DNA from: Flaccisagitta enflata
Taxonomy: Eukaryota; Chaetognatha; Sagittoidea; Aphragmophora
NCBI GenBank assembly: GCA_965153355.1
Contig: OZ231128.1
Location: 23,994,001 to 24,058,000, forward strand
DNA: 64,000 nt
Reading direction: 5' to 3'
The translations under genes and the position numbers were made by a program. Positions 14,313-23,868 of the stretch are shown in pieces. The first letter of the stretch is position 1; each line of letters opens with the position of its first letter. The notes beneath the pieces were generated by a model, which searched no databases, had not been told where the DNA came from, and worked only from the letters and a program-made list of their open reading frames with translations.

Positions 14313-14858
14313 CACTGTCTTTGGATCGGACTGTAAAATGCAAAACCTTTATAGCTCCTAAACCACTTTGAAAGAAATCATGAAATTTTCGGTGAATATT
14401 GGTAACATGTGACGGTTTTTGCATGTCAAAGCTCAGATCATAGTATAGAAAAGGTGAGGGGAAAACAAAATAATGAAAAAGACATTTATTTTTTAAGCAA
14501 AATTGCTTTTTTTACCTGGTTATTTCTGGAAGGTGCTCTTTTTTTCTCAGACTATGCAGCAAATAGATGAAACATTAGTTAACATCTGCCATCAAAAATA
14601 AATCCTTTAGTTTTTGTTGAAGTGCAAAGCAAATTCAAGCAGATAAAGACAACTCCTTCCTAAGGAAATAGGGAAAATTGATCCTAATTAAAAAATGGGT
14701 TTTCTCTCAATATATTTTTTTCCCTCACCTTCTCTATACTATGATTTGAACTTTGACATCATATGTTACCAATATTCATTAAATATTTCATGACTTGTTT
14801 CCTAGTGGTTAAGGAGCAATAAAGGTTTTGCATTTTACAGTCCGATCCGAAGACGGTG
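14313..14858. mobile_element. 546-bp element with ~150-bp inverted repeats (TA target)
   Basis: The left end CACTGTCTTTGGATCGGACT is mirrored by the right end, whose reverse complement starts CACCGTCTTCGGATCGGACT. Similarity continues inward for about 150 bp per arm (TGTAAAATGCAAAACCTTTA, then AATATTGGTAACAT, then CATAGTATAGA.AAGGTGAGG), leaving a loop of about 250 bp. TA dinucleotides sit directly outside both ends (14311-14312, 14859-14860). There is no transposase ORF. This is a non-autonomous foldback-type DNA transposon, with the superfamily suggested only by the TA duplication (Tc1/mariner-IS630 class). Confidence 0.85.
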
Positions 14859-14938
14859 TATGTCTGCTCCCATTTTGCTAACAGTGCTTTGCAAATTCTA
14901 TCACAATGCGAAAAATTCCAGTTGAAACCGCACAAGCG

Positions 14939-14955
14939 TCTCTCTCTCTCTCTTT

Positions 14956-15029
<74 letters not shown>

Positions 15030-15102
15030 TCTCTGATTCTTTTCTTCTCATGGTGGTCTTTATTCAAAAGGTTCAATTCTTCGGGGTATCCTTATCTCTC
15101 TC

Positions 15103-15165
<63 letters not shown>
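14939..15165. repeat. Two (CT)n arrays with spacer
   Basis: CT at about 14939-15026 and 15103-15165, separated by about 75 bp of unique sequence. Confidence 0.95.
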
Positions 15166-15168
<3 letters not shown>

Positions 15169-15315
15169 TTCATCACTCTCAGCGAGAGAGGTATCACAGG
15201 ACATGACAGCTCATAGAAAACGTCCATTACTAAGCGCGCAAGAGCCCAAGGTATCGATAAATACCGACGGAAGAAAAATGAGGAGATGGCCAATGAGTGA
15301 GAAAGTAGGATCGTG

Positions 15316-15317
<2 letters not shown>

Positions 15318-15400
<83 letters not shown>

Positions 15401-15451
15401 GAGAACAAGGATACATAATAATCGTCAAACAGATTGACAGACAGACAGACC

Positions 15452-15492
<41 letters not shown>
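15318..15492. repeat. (GA)n and (GACA)n arrays
   Basis: GA at 15318-15395, then after about 40 bp a GACA tract of about 15 units (15433-15492). Confidence 0.95.
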
Positions 15493-15494
<2 letters not shown>

Positions 15495-15766
15495 TGACTG
15501 AGAGGTATAATGCGAATCTTCATTTGGAATTTTGAGCAAGTAAACTCTCCATCTACTGTAAAAAGAGTTCCAACTTAAATCAATTTCTAATTCCCACTTA
15601 AGTTCATTGAGTGTTAACTGCAAAAAAATGAAACTGCTATTCTTCCGATTTCTTAAATCCTAAGCTTAATATTTTTTAGATGTGCCATCGCATCTCTACA
15701 AGAGAATGTGTCCGTCCATCTGTCCGTTCGTTACCCGTTTATCACAAATCACTCAATTTATTCTAA

Positions 15767-15973
15767 AACAAGGCCGTATAAACGGCTACCGAACTCGCGT
15801 GCGGGTGGGCAGGGGCAGTGAGGAAACATGCTAATTCAACCATTTGGGCAGGAGCAGTGATGCAAAAGACGCCCGAAAACGCCAAAAATGCAAAAAAAGC
15901 TAACGTCTACAGCTAATGTCTACCGACCGACCGACCGATATAGCGGGTCGTAGAGTCGCGAGGACTCGACTAA
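15767..15973 (-). mobile_element. Family A element, near full length
   Basis: Read on the - strand it starts TTAGTCGAGTCCTCGCGACT (diverged palindrome) and CTACGACCCGCTATATCGG. It then has a GGTC tract, GCTCCTGCCCAAATG, GCCCCTGCCCACCCGCACGC and the right end GTTTATACGGCCTTGTT. About 207 bp. Confidence 0.88.
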
Positions 15974-16445
15974 CAATCGCCAACCATCCATCATCATTTT
16001 CAGATGCGTCATTGCAACTTTGGCCTATGGGCATTATTTTTTCTTGATTAAATATTAGATTTTGAAAAGCAGGGGGAAAAGAAAAAAAAGAGCAAAGAAA
16101 AAGAGAAGAGGGATGAAAGAAGAAGAAAAAAAGGGGAGCAAAAGGAACAAAAACAAGGTCAAACTCTCTCAAACTAACCATTGTATGACTTTAAAATCTA
16201 TCAGAAACCATATTTGATTTAAGGTCAGCAAGAACCTAACAAAGAATTAAAGAGGCTGATTTCCCTCAATAATCCCGTTAGAAGATTCTTTTATTATCTT
16301 TGTCGATATCAATTGAACCCTACAATGCTCATTCCAAAAAGTTCACAATTTGCAGGACCCAACAGCCTTTGTGTAGGTGAATAAGGGTTGATTTGGATGT
16401 TGGGTGATAGGTTGGAGTAATGCAATTGATGGGGCCCCCTAATAA
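15974..16445. other. Intergenic, no gene recognised
   Basis: AT-rich. An A/G-rich tract at 16075-16145 produces a poly-Phe pseudo-ORF on the - strand. Confidence 0.5.
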
Positions 16446-16500
16446 ACCTCTGCGTTGTCTTCTACAGGACTTTATTCCATTTGGGGCCGCTGCCCAAAAG
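16446..16500 (-). mobile_element. Family B head fragment
   Basis: TTCTACAGGACTTTATTCCA then TTTGGGGCCGCTGCCCAAAA is the reverse complement of the B hairpin head, without a core. Confidence 0.7.
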
Positions 16501-16648
16501 CCAATTACGTTGTCGACTGCGAATCAAAGCTTTAATCAATGTTCATCTACAAGCCACATCTGAGTTTATGTGACTGATTCAAACCAGAAAATTTGCAGAA
16601 AGAGGCGCGTTTCATACTTTTAAACGGCTTTTCATATGTGCTAAAGTA

Positions 16649-16803
16649 CACTTTTATTCTTTATAAGAACCTAGTTTATAAGATTATCAAGGCTTGAAAT
16701 CACTCCAAAATTAAGAACATTGTAATTATCTTATTAGTAGCTATCTCTATCTCTTTTAAAGGCTTCAGCCAAAAAATGACGTTCTTAAAAAAAATAAAAA
16801 GTG
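16649..16803. mobile_element. TACACTTTTT-family MITE, 155 bp
   Basis: The left end TA|CACTTTTATTCTTTATAAGAAC and right end GTTCTTAAAAAAAATAAAAA/GTG|TA are inverted copies flanked by TA. Two longer relatives lie at 25915-26340 and 56120-56551. No ORF. Confidence 0.8.
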
Positions 16804-16805
16804 TA

Positions 16806-17257
16806 CTTTTTGTCAAAGTGGCCGGAATTACCGTTGCAATAGTTTGAGCCTCATTCATTCATAGATTTGTAGCATATTCTGTCAAGGCTTTAAATTTGCA
16901 GCGGAATTGAACGTTTTCCAAAGCCAATATTGCAACTTAAGTAATGCTTGAAATGATGATTGTGGCAGCAAAATTTCAGATTTTCATTTCCATCCTGAAA
17001 ATCAATAGTTGGCAGCAACTTTCTAAAAGCTATATTTCATTAATGTGATTTAATGAATTTTTCGACTTTGCAAGCTGCATTGAAAGCCAATATTTATAAA
17101 CCTTTCTGCTACGATGACAAAGTTAGTGAGCTTCCTGAAGGACTCCTACAAAATTGTATGAAAATCCTTCATTTATCTCTTCCCAAATAAATACAAAGGA
17201 TATTTGGTACCTAAACTAACTATTTGTACAAAAATAGACAATTTAGTAATAGAAATA
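16806..17257. other. Intergenic, AT-rich
   Basis: No gene or repeat boundary recognised. Confidence 0.5.
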
Positions 17258-17434
17258 CAGTTGATCCCGATCTAACGGTCCCGCCACCAACGAAATTTCG
17301 CCTATAACGGATGCAAATTCATGGTCCCTTCAAGTTGATTCCATTTAGTTCCTTTGTTAGCAATAACAGAAGTCCCTCTGTAATAAGAAAAAAATTGTTG
17401 GTCACCTGAAACCCGTTAGAGCGGGGTTCAACTG
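17258..17434. mobile_element. pogo/Tigger-like MITE, 177 bp
   Basis: Terminal inverted repeats CAGTTGATCCCGATCTAACG (left) and CAGTTGAACCCCGCTCTAAC (right, reverse complement), both flanked by TA. TIRs of the form CAGTTGAACC..CTATAACG with TA duplications are typical of pogo/Tigger derivatives. It is too short to encode a transposase. Confidence 0.85.
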
Positions 17435-17470
17435 TAACAACAATAGTTTTTTTGTTTTACTGAGACAGTA

Positions 17471-18170
17471 CAGGGAGTACCCCGCAAAAATACACCAAAG
17501 CAAACGTCATATTTTTGCTTCTAGAAATGATTATCCAATTCTGATTCCAATAACCCACAGCATATAAGTGAAATATCCCCAAATTTTTGAGAAAAATCGC
17601 TTTTTTTCTTTAGAAAACCATTAACTGTTGCATTTCTTTCACTGCCACTTATCAACAAATTGTGCCAAACTACTGGAAATGGTCTCAAATTGAATACATT
17701 TTTATAAAGATTTAGTATCTAAAGTGATTTTTGAGTTTCCCAATATATTTCTATCAAATTAATACATTTTCACAAGGATTTCAGGAGCAAAAATGATGTT
17801 TTTGGCCTTTGATAGGCTAATTTCGGATTATATATAGATTTTCAGCTTGGTCATTTTATTCATAATCTACTTTAAAATATCTTTGTAACAAGCAAACCCT
17901 GAGGTTTTGCCTAAATAGGTTGAGAAATTTCATCAAAATTAGTGTAACCACTTCAAAACCCCAAAACCTGAAAATGCATGCCTCGCCAATTTCGAAGTTT
18001 CTTTCAATGATACAGTGCAGCCACAGTTTTGAATTTGTGTTTATTTTTTTTTTGTACCTCATGAAATCGGTTTAAAAGTGCTTTATGGAACTTTTTTCAG
18101 AATTGGATTATCTCTTCTAGATGCTGAAATATGACGTTTTCTTTGGTGTCATTTGGTGGGGTATTCCCTG
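17471..18170. mobile_element. 700-bp TIR element (CAGGGAGTACCCC ends, TA target)
   Basis: Left CAGGGAGTACCCCGCAAAAA matches the right end, whose reverse complement starts CAGGGAATACCCCACCAAAT. Similarity continues about 75 bp inward (ACACCAAAG.AAACGTCATAT, then GATAATCCAATTCTGA). TA flanks both ends. The interior is AT-rich and non-coding. It lies only 36 bp from the preceding MITE, suggesting a preferred landing zone. Confidence 0.85.
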
Positions 18171-18172
18171 TA

Positions 18173-18711
18173 TTTTTCAGCAAGATGGTACCGGTAAAGA
18201 GAGAAAAAACGATTAATAGAATTGACAATAAAGTCTTTTTGAATACAGGACAAATCAATACAAGACAAGATATCATCGCCACTTAAAAATGAATATCTGG
18301 GATAGCTTGTTAAATCAGACGATCTTCGAAATCATTGAGAACTTAATTCAGCAAACAACGGAACAAGACAGGGCAAATTCAACTTCGTTACAGGTGATAT
18401 ATCTCTTTTTTTTTTTCAAAATAGTTGAATATTCATAAAAGGCAAAATGCAAAGGTCTCAGTTCTACTTACATTCATGCAAACTAAAGGGCTTTGGCCCC
18501 TTACTTTGTGATTCAAGAAGTAATTATCAAAAATATTTGGAACAGGCAAAAGGCGATTGTTCTTTACCATAACATAAGTTTCTTATTGGGATAAGAATAT
18601 GAGCTTGCTACCGGAGAAAGAATTCGGCAACGTGATTGACAGGGAAAATCGCATTTATGATCGTCACTAGAAACACGCCCCCAGAGTTTACAATCGTTCA
18701 TCACTTTGCAG
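18173..18711. other. Upstream region of receptor gene
   Basis: No ORF of note. At 18661-18680 a 20-mer (TCGTCACTAGAAACACGCCC) recurs at 21985-22004. CATCACTTTGCAG directly before the receptor ATG reads like a splice acceptor, so a 5' UTR intron is possible. Confidence 0.45.
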
Positions 18712-19737
18712 ATGGCGAAATTGTTCAATACCTGCCGCGATATTTACCAAGGTCAAGGAGACAAATTCCTGATCATCGTCATTCCGATTATTTTAGCGAA
18801 ATTGACCATTAGTTGCGCGGTCGTACCATTCCTTCTCAAAAATCTCCATGGTCATTCGAAAATTTATTTTGTACTGCAACAAATGAGTGGCGACTCATAT
18901 TTGATAACCCTTTTCGTCTCCTCTTACATAGAAACATGGATGCTAGATACCGAAGAATTGGTCGGGGTTTTGGCGACATTCCAAAATATATTCACTTACG
19001 ATACAATAATCTTTGCCGCATCCTCATTGGGAACCATATTTTTCTATCAACACTACGCGTTTTCTCTCTTGCAATTTCTCAATTATTATCACATGATCTG
19101 CGATTCGCTTCGATTCTCCGAGTATTCAGACAATGGTAAGGCGATAAAAAGAGTGTTTTGTTTCCTAGGTTTGAGTACAGTTTTGTCCGCGCATGGTTGG
19201 GTCCGATGTGGCGCCACATTGTTCACTAACGTCGGCGGATGGTCAGAAGATGGAAAATTTGATAGGATCTCCCAAGGCTTTGATACCATCTTTTTAATTC
19301 ACGCGATATTTGACGCGGTGGAAGTTTCAGTTCTGAAGTTTATCTACACATTCATTCTGATCAAATTATCGATTAAAATCAAATCCTCGTTGGCGCAATC
19401 GAGCGAGATGAGCAGTCGAAAAAATGTTCCGACTATTTTCATCGTATCGTGTCTCGTTCCCTTAGTAACCAACATATTATACGTAGTTTCCGATGTATTG
19501 AAAATCCTGGCGTCTTTTTACGAAATTCCAAGTTTTCATTTGTCCTCTGCCGAATCGATTGGAAGCTGCGAGGACGAATGGACTAGTTACCGAACGAATA
19601 TTCATCTCCCCATCACGGCGTCTGTGTATCTGTTTGCGTGCATTATACATTGCACGACGTATTTGCTTTGTTTTTCGCGGCTCCGCAAAGGAATTTGCAT
19701 TTGGAAATGTAGTTCGACTGCTGATCCAAATCCCTAA
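18712..19737 (+). CDS. Divergent rhodopsin-class-like seven-helix receptor
   Basis: Single exon, 341 residues. The start is the ATG at 18712 (GCAGATGGCG, strong +4 G); the two preceding codons are non-ATG. Hydrophobic segments: about 18-41, 51-74, 95-126, 147-168, 191-216, 238-268 and 298-320, i.e. seven helices, with a basic tail (FSRLRKGI, 321-328) like helix 8. The end of helix 3, NYYHMICDSLRF (124-135), lines up with the class A pattern DRYxxICxxLRY, with NYY in place of DRY. Helix 6 has CLVP (247-250) where class A has CWxP. Helix 7 has HCTTY (313-317) where class A has NPxxY. No cysteine is seen at the start of helix 3, so the usual ECL2 disulphide may be absent. The ligand is unknown. 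A chemosensory or orphan GPCR is a reasonable inference given single-exon form and divergence. Intact frame over 1 kb argues for a functional gene. Confidence 0.8.
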   Translation: MAKLFNTCRDIYQGQGDKFLIIVIPIILAKLTISCAVVPFLLKNLHGHSKIYFVLQQMSGDSYLITLFVSSYIETWMLDTEELVGVLATFQNIFTYDTIIFAASSLGTIFFYQHYAFSLLQFLNYYHMICDSLRFSEYSDNGKAIKRVFCFLGLSTVLSAHGWVRCGATLFTNVGGWSEDGKFDRISQGFDTIFLIHAIFDAVEVSVLKFIYTFILIKLSIKIKSSLAQSSEMSSRKNVPTIFIVSCLVPLVTNILYVVSDVLKILASFYEIPSFHLSSAESIGSCEDEWTSYRTNIHLPITASVYLFACIIHCTTYLLCFSRLRKGICIWKCSSTADPNP

Positions 19738-19927
19738 TTTTCAATTTCTTGCTGCACGACTCTACAATTCATGCAGGGTCATTGCAAGTGTGGAATGATG
19801 AAATTGTAAGTCACTTTGTCCGCTGGTTGGTCAGTCCGCCGATCAGTCCATCATAAATTTCTTCTTTTATGTTAAGGAGTTCATACAAGTAAATTTGAAA
19901 TTCTGAAATATACTTTTCCAAGTGTCG

Positions 19928-20073
19928 TTTTTGTCGCGGACACGCGACTCTTCACCTTGTCGGTCGGTCTGTCCGTCGGTCCGTCCGTAACATTGCTGAA
20001 TTGCAAGCGGTTTTTGCATTATTGCCCCTGCCCAACCGTCCGCGACTGTCCTGCCGCGTATCCGCCCTTTTCT
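19928..20073 (+). mobile_element. Family A element downstream of receptor gene
   Basis: GTCGCGGACACGCGACTCTT (palindrome variant), GGTC/CCGT tract, GCCCCTGCCCAACCGTCCGC, right end GCGTATCCGCCCTTTTC. Same strand as the receptor, about 190 bp after its stop. Confidence 0.85.
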
Positions 20074-21328
20074 ATATGCAATTTTCTTATTCTCGCGTCA
20101 TTAAAAATGTCTGATGCACGGATTTTGTTCCCATGAACTTGCTTTCTTCAAATTTTTGCACCTTGGAATTGTTAAAAGTTAAAGGATAAATGCTAATGGC
20201 CTTGAAAGATGTTGCTGTTTTGTCGGGGCTCATTTCAATCCCAACCAAAGGTGTAAAAACAAATTTAGAATTTAGTTATGATTTTCTTATACTAGGCAGA
20301 CTAGAAGTATGTTTTCCTTGCTTCTCAAAGGGATCAATAACTCTATTTTGTCTTTTTTTTTCCTTTTATAGACTTTAGATACAGTACCCTCCGAGCAGGG
20401 CAAAAGGGCAAAAGTCGCGGACAGTTGGGCTGGGGAAGAATTATAGTAATGAAGAACTTACAACCTACAAGACTTTAAATAGACAAAGAATGACTGTATT
20501 TCAGGAATGTTTTGGACAGACATACGGAGGGATGGACCGAGGGGGAGAAAAGGAAGGGGAGGATATGACCAGTTAAGGGGTCCGCCATTTCTCTTAACTA
20601 AACAAAAGGGCTAAAATATTTTGGGCGAATGGAACAAAAATCGGTTTTGTTTTTAATTTCTTTTTTTTTTTTTTTTTTTTTTTGTAAGAACAACCTGCCT
20701 CATAAACTCGCGCTTTTTCCTTTTCAATTTCGCGCACGCAATTAGAAATTCATTCAAAAGCTAACAACCTGACAAAAAAGAAAAAGAAATGGAAAAAAGA
20801 AAAAAAAAACTGGAGAACTTTGAGACAACTGCCTACATATGAGAACTGTTTGAGATTTGTAGCAAGTCAGGTTGTAAGATAAGCAGCATTTACGGAAGGT
20901 ACATATATTCAGATAACCAAACTGGCCAATAGAGAGAAAAGATATGGGCTAAATTCTGCCACGTGAAGAAAACGCCTCAGTTTCCATTAAGTAATCAGGG
21001 ATGAATTGAAGCTCAAGAATTTGACATGTCCACCAAGCATTTCAAGACCAAGTTAAGATTGAGGCTGGCTCTTGTAAACAGTGATTACTTTTCATAGGCT
21101 GGTAGGTCGAAAACACATATTACACAACATTGACACCTGCAGTTCACATGTAAGGCGACTGGCACTGGTTACATTCACATTCGGTCTTGCCCCCATGGAC
21201 ATTGTGGACATGGCATCCCATGCATCCACGATAGGAGCACGGGGTTAGTGGATAGTGACAAAACCGAAAAAATATTTTTCAGAGTAAATAAAGAGAAAAC
21301 GCTTAAATTCTTAATTATGACTCGTTAA
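20074..21328. other. Intergenic, no gene recognised
   Basis: It contains T-run 20660-20684 and a possible single transposon end at about 20391 (TACAGTACCCTCCGAGCAGG) with no partner found. No domain-bearing ORF. Confidence 0.5.
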
Positions 21329-21336
21329 CAACAGAA

Positions 21337-21627
21337 CAGGGGTGTTTATAATTGAGACGCTTTTGATTCCCGCCCCCCTGTTTTTGATTTTCTTCCCCGC
21401 GACGCATTGTGTCACATTTTGCAATCTATGATTTTCTTCCCTTAAAAGCAGTAAAAAGGTATAGTGAAGGTTTAGATAGTGTTAGATTGTGTTTTACTAA
21501 TCAGTTTTTATGATTTGGTACTGCCAAAAGTTATATTTTCCCCCAATTTTCTTTTTTCCTCTTTTTTCCTCCTTTGATTTTCATCCCCATCTCCAAACCC
21601 TCTGAAACTCAATTATATGCAGGCCTG
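21337..21627. mobile_element. hAT-like MITE (family C), 291 bp, 8-bp TSD
   Basis: Ends CAGGGGTGTTTATAATTGAG and, on the other strand, CAGGCCTGCATATAATTGAG form the TIR. The 8 bp outside each end are identical, CAACAGAA at 21329-21336 and 21628-21635. An 8-bp duplication plus CAGG-type TIRs is the hAT signature. The interior (TTTGATTTTCTTCCCCGCGA etc.) is shared with the copy at 57263-57585. Non-coding. Confidence 0.92.
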
Positions 21628-21675
21628 CAACAGAAGTATCACCACTGTAATTTCAAATCCTCTCCTGTAAAGGAA

Positions 21676-21910
21676 AAGTGCGCCCTAACGGCGGGTGCGC
21701 GCTAGCGCTGCTACCGTTTATAAGATGGAAGACAGAGGGCGCATTTCTAGACATAGACAATCGCATTTTTAACGGGCCACTCGGTCGCTAGATGCGTTCA
21801 CTCGCTCGCACCGCTCACTCTGCTCACTCGCTCCACAGCGCTACGCTCGCTTCGCTCGCTTTGCTTGCTCGCTCCATTCACGGGCTTGCTCACTCACTTC
21901 GCTCACTCAC
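21676..21910. repeat. GC-rich inverted repeat and CGCTCACTC-type tract
   Basis: GTGCGCCCTAACGG near 21678 is mirrored by AGGGCGCAT near 21737. It is followed by an irregular tandem of CGCTCGCT/GCTCACTC words (about 21780-21910). Origin unknown. No coding signal. Confidence 0.6.
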
Positions 21911-22170
21911 TTGTGGGACGGTTGAAATTTCTGAATATGTGTTCACGCTGTAAATGTGTTCGACAAGAACAATCGACTTTGTTGTCGTCACTAGAAACAC
22001 GCCCAGAGAGGTGAAGAGGTAAAAGAGAAAAACGGTGGATTCAAGAAATTGGACATATATTGTGCGGCTGAGTGTCATCCTCTTGACTCGCTCAAAGCTT
22101 TTATTGGTCCTCTTGTCTTAGAAATCTCGTCACTCACGCAGTGTGGTTTATTCCTCTGACATCAGAAATG

Positions 22171-22541
<371 letters not shown>

Positions 22542-22678
22542 AGGAGTGGATTAAAGAAGGACTAGGATAAGAGAAAACGTCAAGGGAAAAGTCGTGAAAA
22601 TTGAAAATTGAAAAGAGGAACAGACGGACACCGTCAAAGAGAGGCAAAATGATTAGATACTGATTGAATAATGGACCG

Positions 22679-22765
22679 ATTGATTGATTGATGGATGGAT
22701 GGATTGATTGATTGATTGATTGATGGATGGATGGATTGATTGATTGATTGATTGATCGATTGAAG
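22679..22765. repeat. (GATT)n/(GATG)n tetranucleotide tract
   Basis: Alternating blocks of GATT and GATG units. Confidence 0.93.
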
Positions 22766-22959
22766 GATTTCTTGATTGATTGAAAGGAGTAGCGAGAAGA
22801 GACAATCAAATGGACATTAATCGTCCTTTTATGGTACGTTTGGAAGTGAAAAATATAAAAATCCGAACTTTGTATTAGAAGCAGTCATCACATGATCAAC
22901 TTTTGCTGGTTACAGTTGCTTTTGAAGACAGGGTATCCTGATTGGAAACATAAATAGAT

Positions 22960-23029
22960 AAATCAGGGCACCCTTCATAAATATGTTCCATCGTAAATCA
23001 GGGCACCCTTCATAAATATGTTCCATCGT
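22960..23029. repeat. Perfect 35-bp tandem duplication
   Basis: Two identical units beginning AAATCAGGGCACCCTTCATA sit back to back. Confidence 0.95.
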
Positions 23030-23192
23030 AAAGCGCGTACATAGATGAAAGTGGGGCAATGCATTCGGCCTAATGGAACCATATCAGGTATGTTCACGTG
23101 GTCAATCAGGATTAATGCACGGAGAGAGCGCAATCCAATTCCTGCAGAATATTCGAGCTCCTTCTGCTTACACTTACAGCTTGATTGAGGCT

Positions 23193-23194
<2 letters not shown>

Positions 23195-23254
<60 letters not shown>

Positions 23255-23278
23255 GTCGCAAAAGCGTTAGATGGTCTC
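23195..23278 (+). repeat. (GA)n fused to family B head fragment
   Basis: About 56 bp of GA runs directly into AATAGTCGCAAAAGCGTTAG ATGGTC, the exact B terminus, then stops. Confidence 0.85.
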
Positions 23279-23783
23279 ACTCTCTCTCTGATTTTCTTCC
23301 ATGTAAGGTCACTGCTTCATGGGAAACAGAGAGCGAGAAAACGTTGTTTGTCTGCTTCCTTTCATCGTCGTTGTCTGTTGGTGCCACACAAGTCTGACTC
23401 AATTTGCTCTAAACCTTGTCCGTAGGGAATAAATGACATTGTTGGAAGATCTCTTTGTGCTACCATCACAAATTCCACTTTCTATCTCTGGGCAATTCCA
23501 CCCATTTAATCTAATTTGTAGAGTAACTTTTAATGAGATGTTATATGGCAGTAATTGTGATACAATATATTTCGCTTATATGATTTTCGTGGTTATTCCA
23601 ACGATTCTAATTATGCCATTGTCACCAAATGCAATACCTCCAAGCCAAAGAAGAATCTTATGTGCAATCTTGGAATAAGATCATGGATGAGAAAAAGAAA
23701 AACAAGAGGATCCGTCTATGGCAAGAGACACACGCGAGAGGGGGAAGATGTCAAACCCACACTAATGTAGCACTGGGCTTGAC

Positions 23784-23786
<3 letters not shown>
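23279..23786. other. Intergenic, no gene recognised
   Basis: An 81-codon open frame (23433-23678) has a hydrophobic stretch but no recognisable family. I do not call it. Confidence 0.45.

Positions 23787-23866
<80 letters not shown>
23787..23866. repeat. (GA)n microsatellite
   Basis: About 80 bp of uninterrupted GA. Confidence 0.97.

Positions 23867-23868
<2 letters not shown>

Noticed and set aside
23433-23678. Possible fragment of a second seven-helix receptor
   Set aside because: One hydrophobic stretch only. It lacks the receptor motifs and has no alignment with the gene at 18712.
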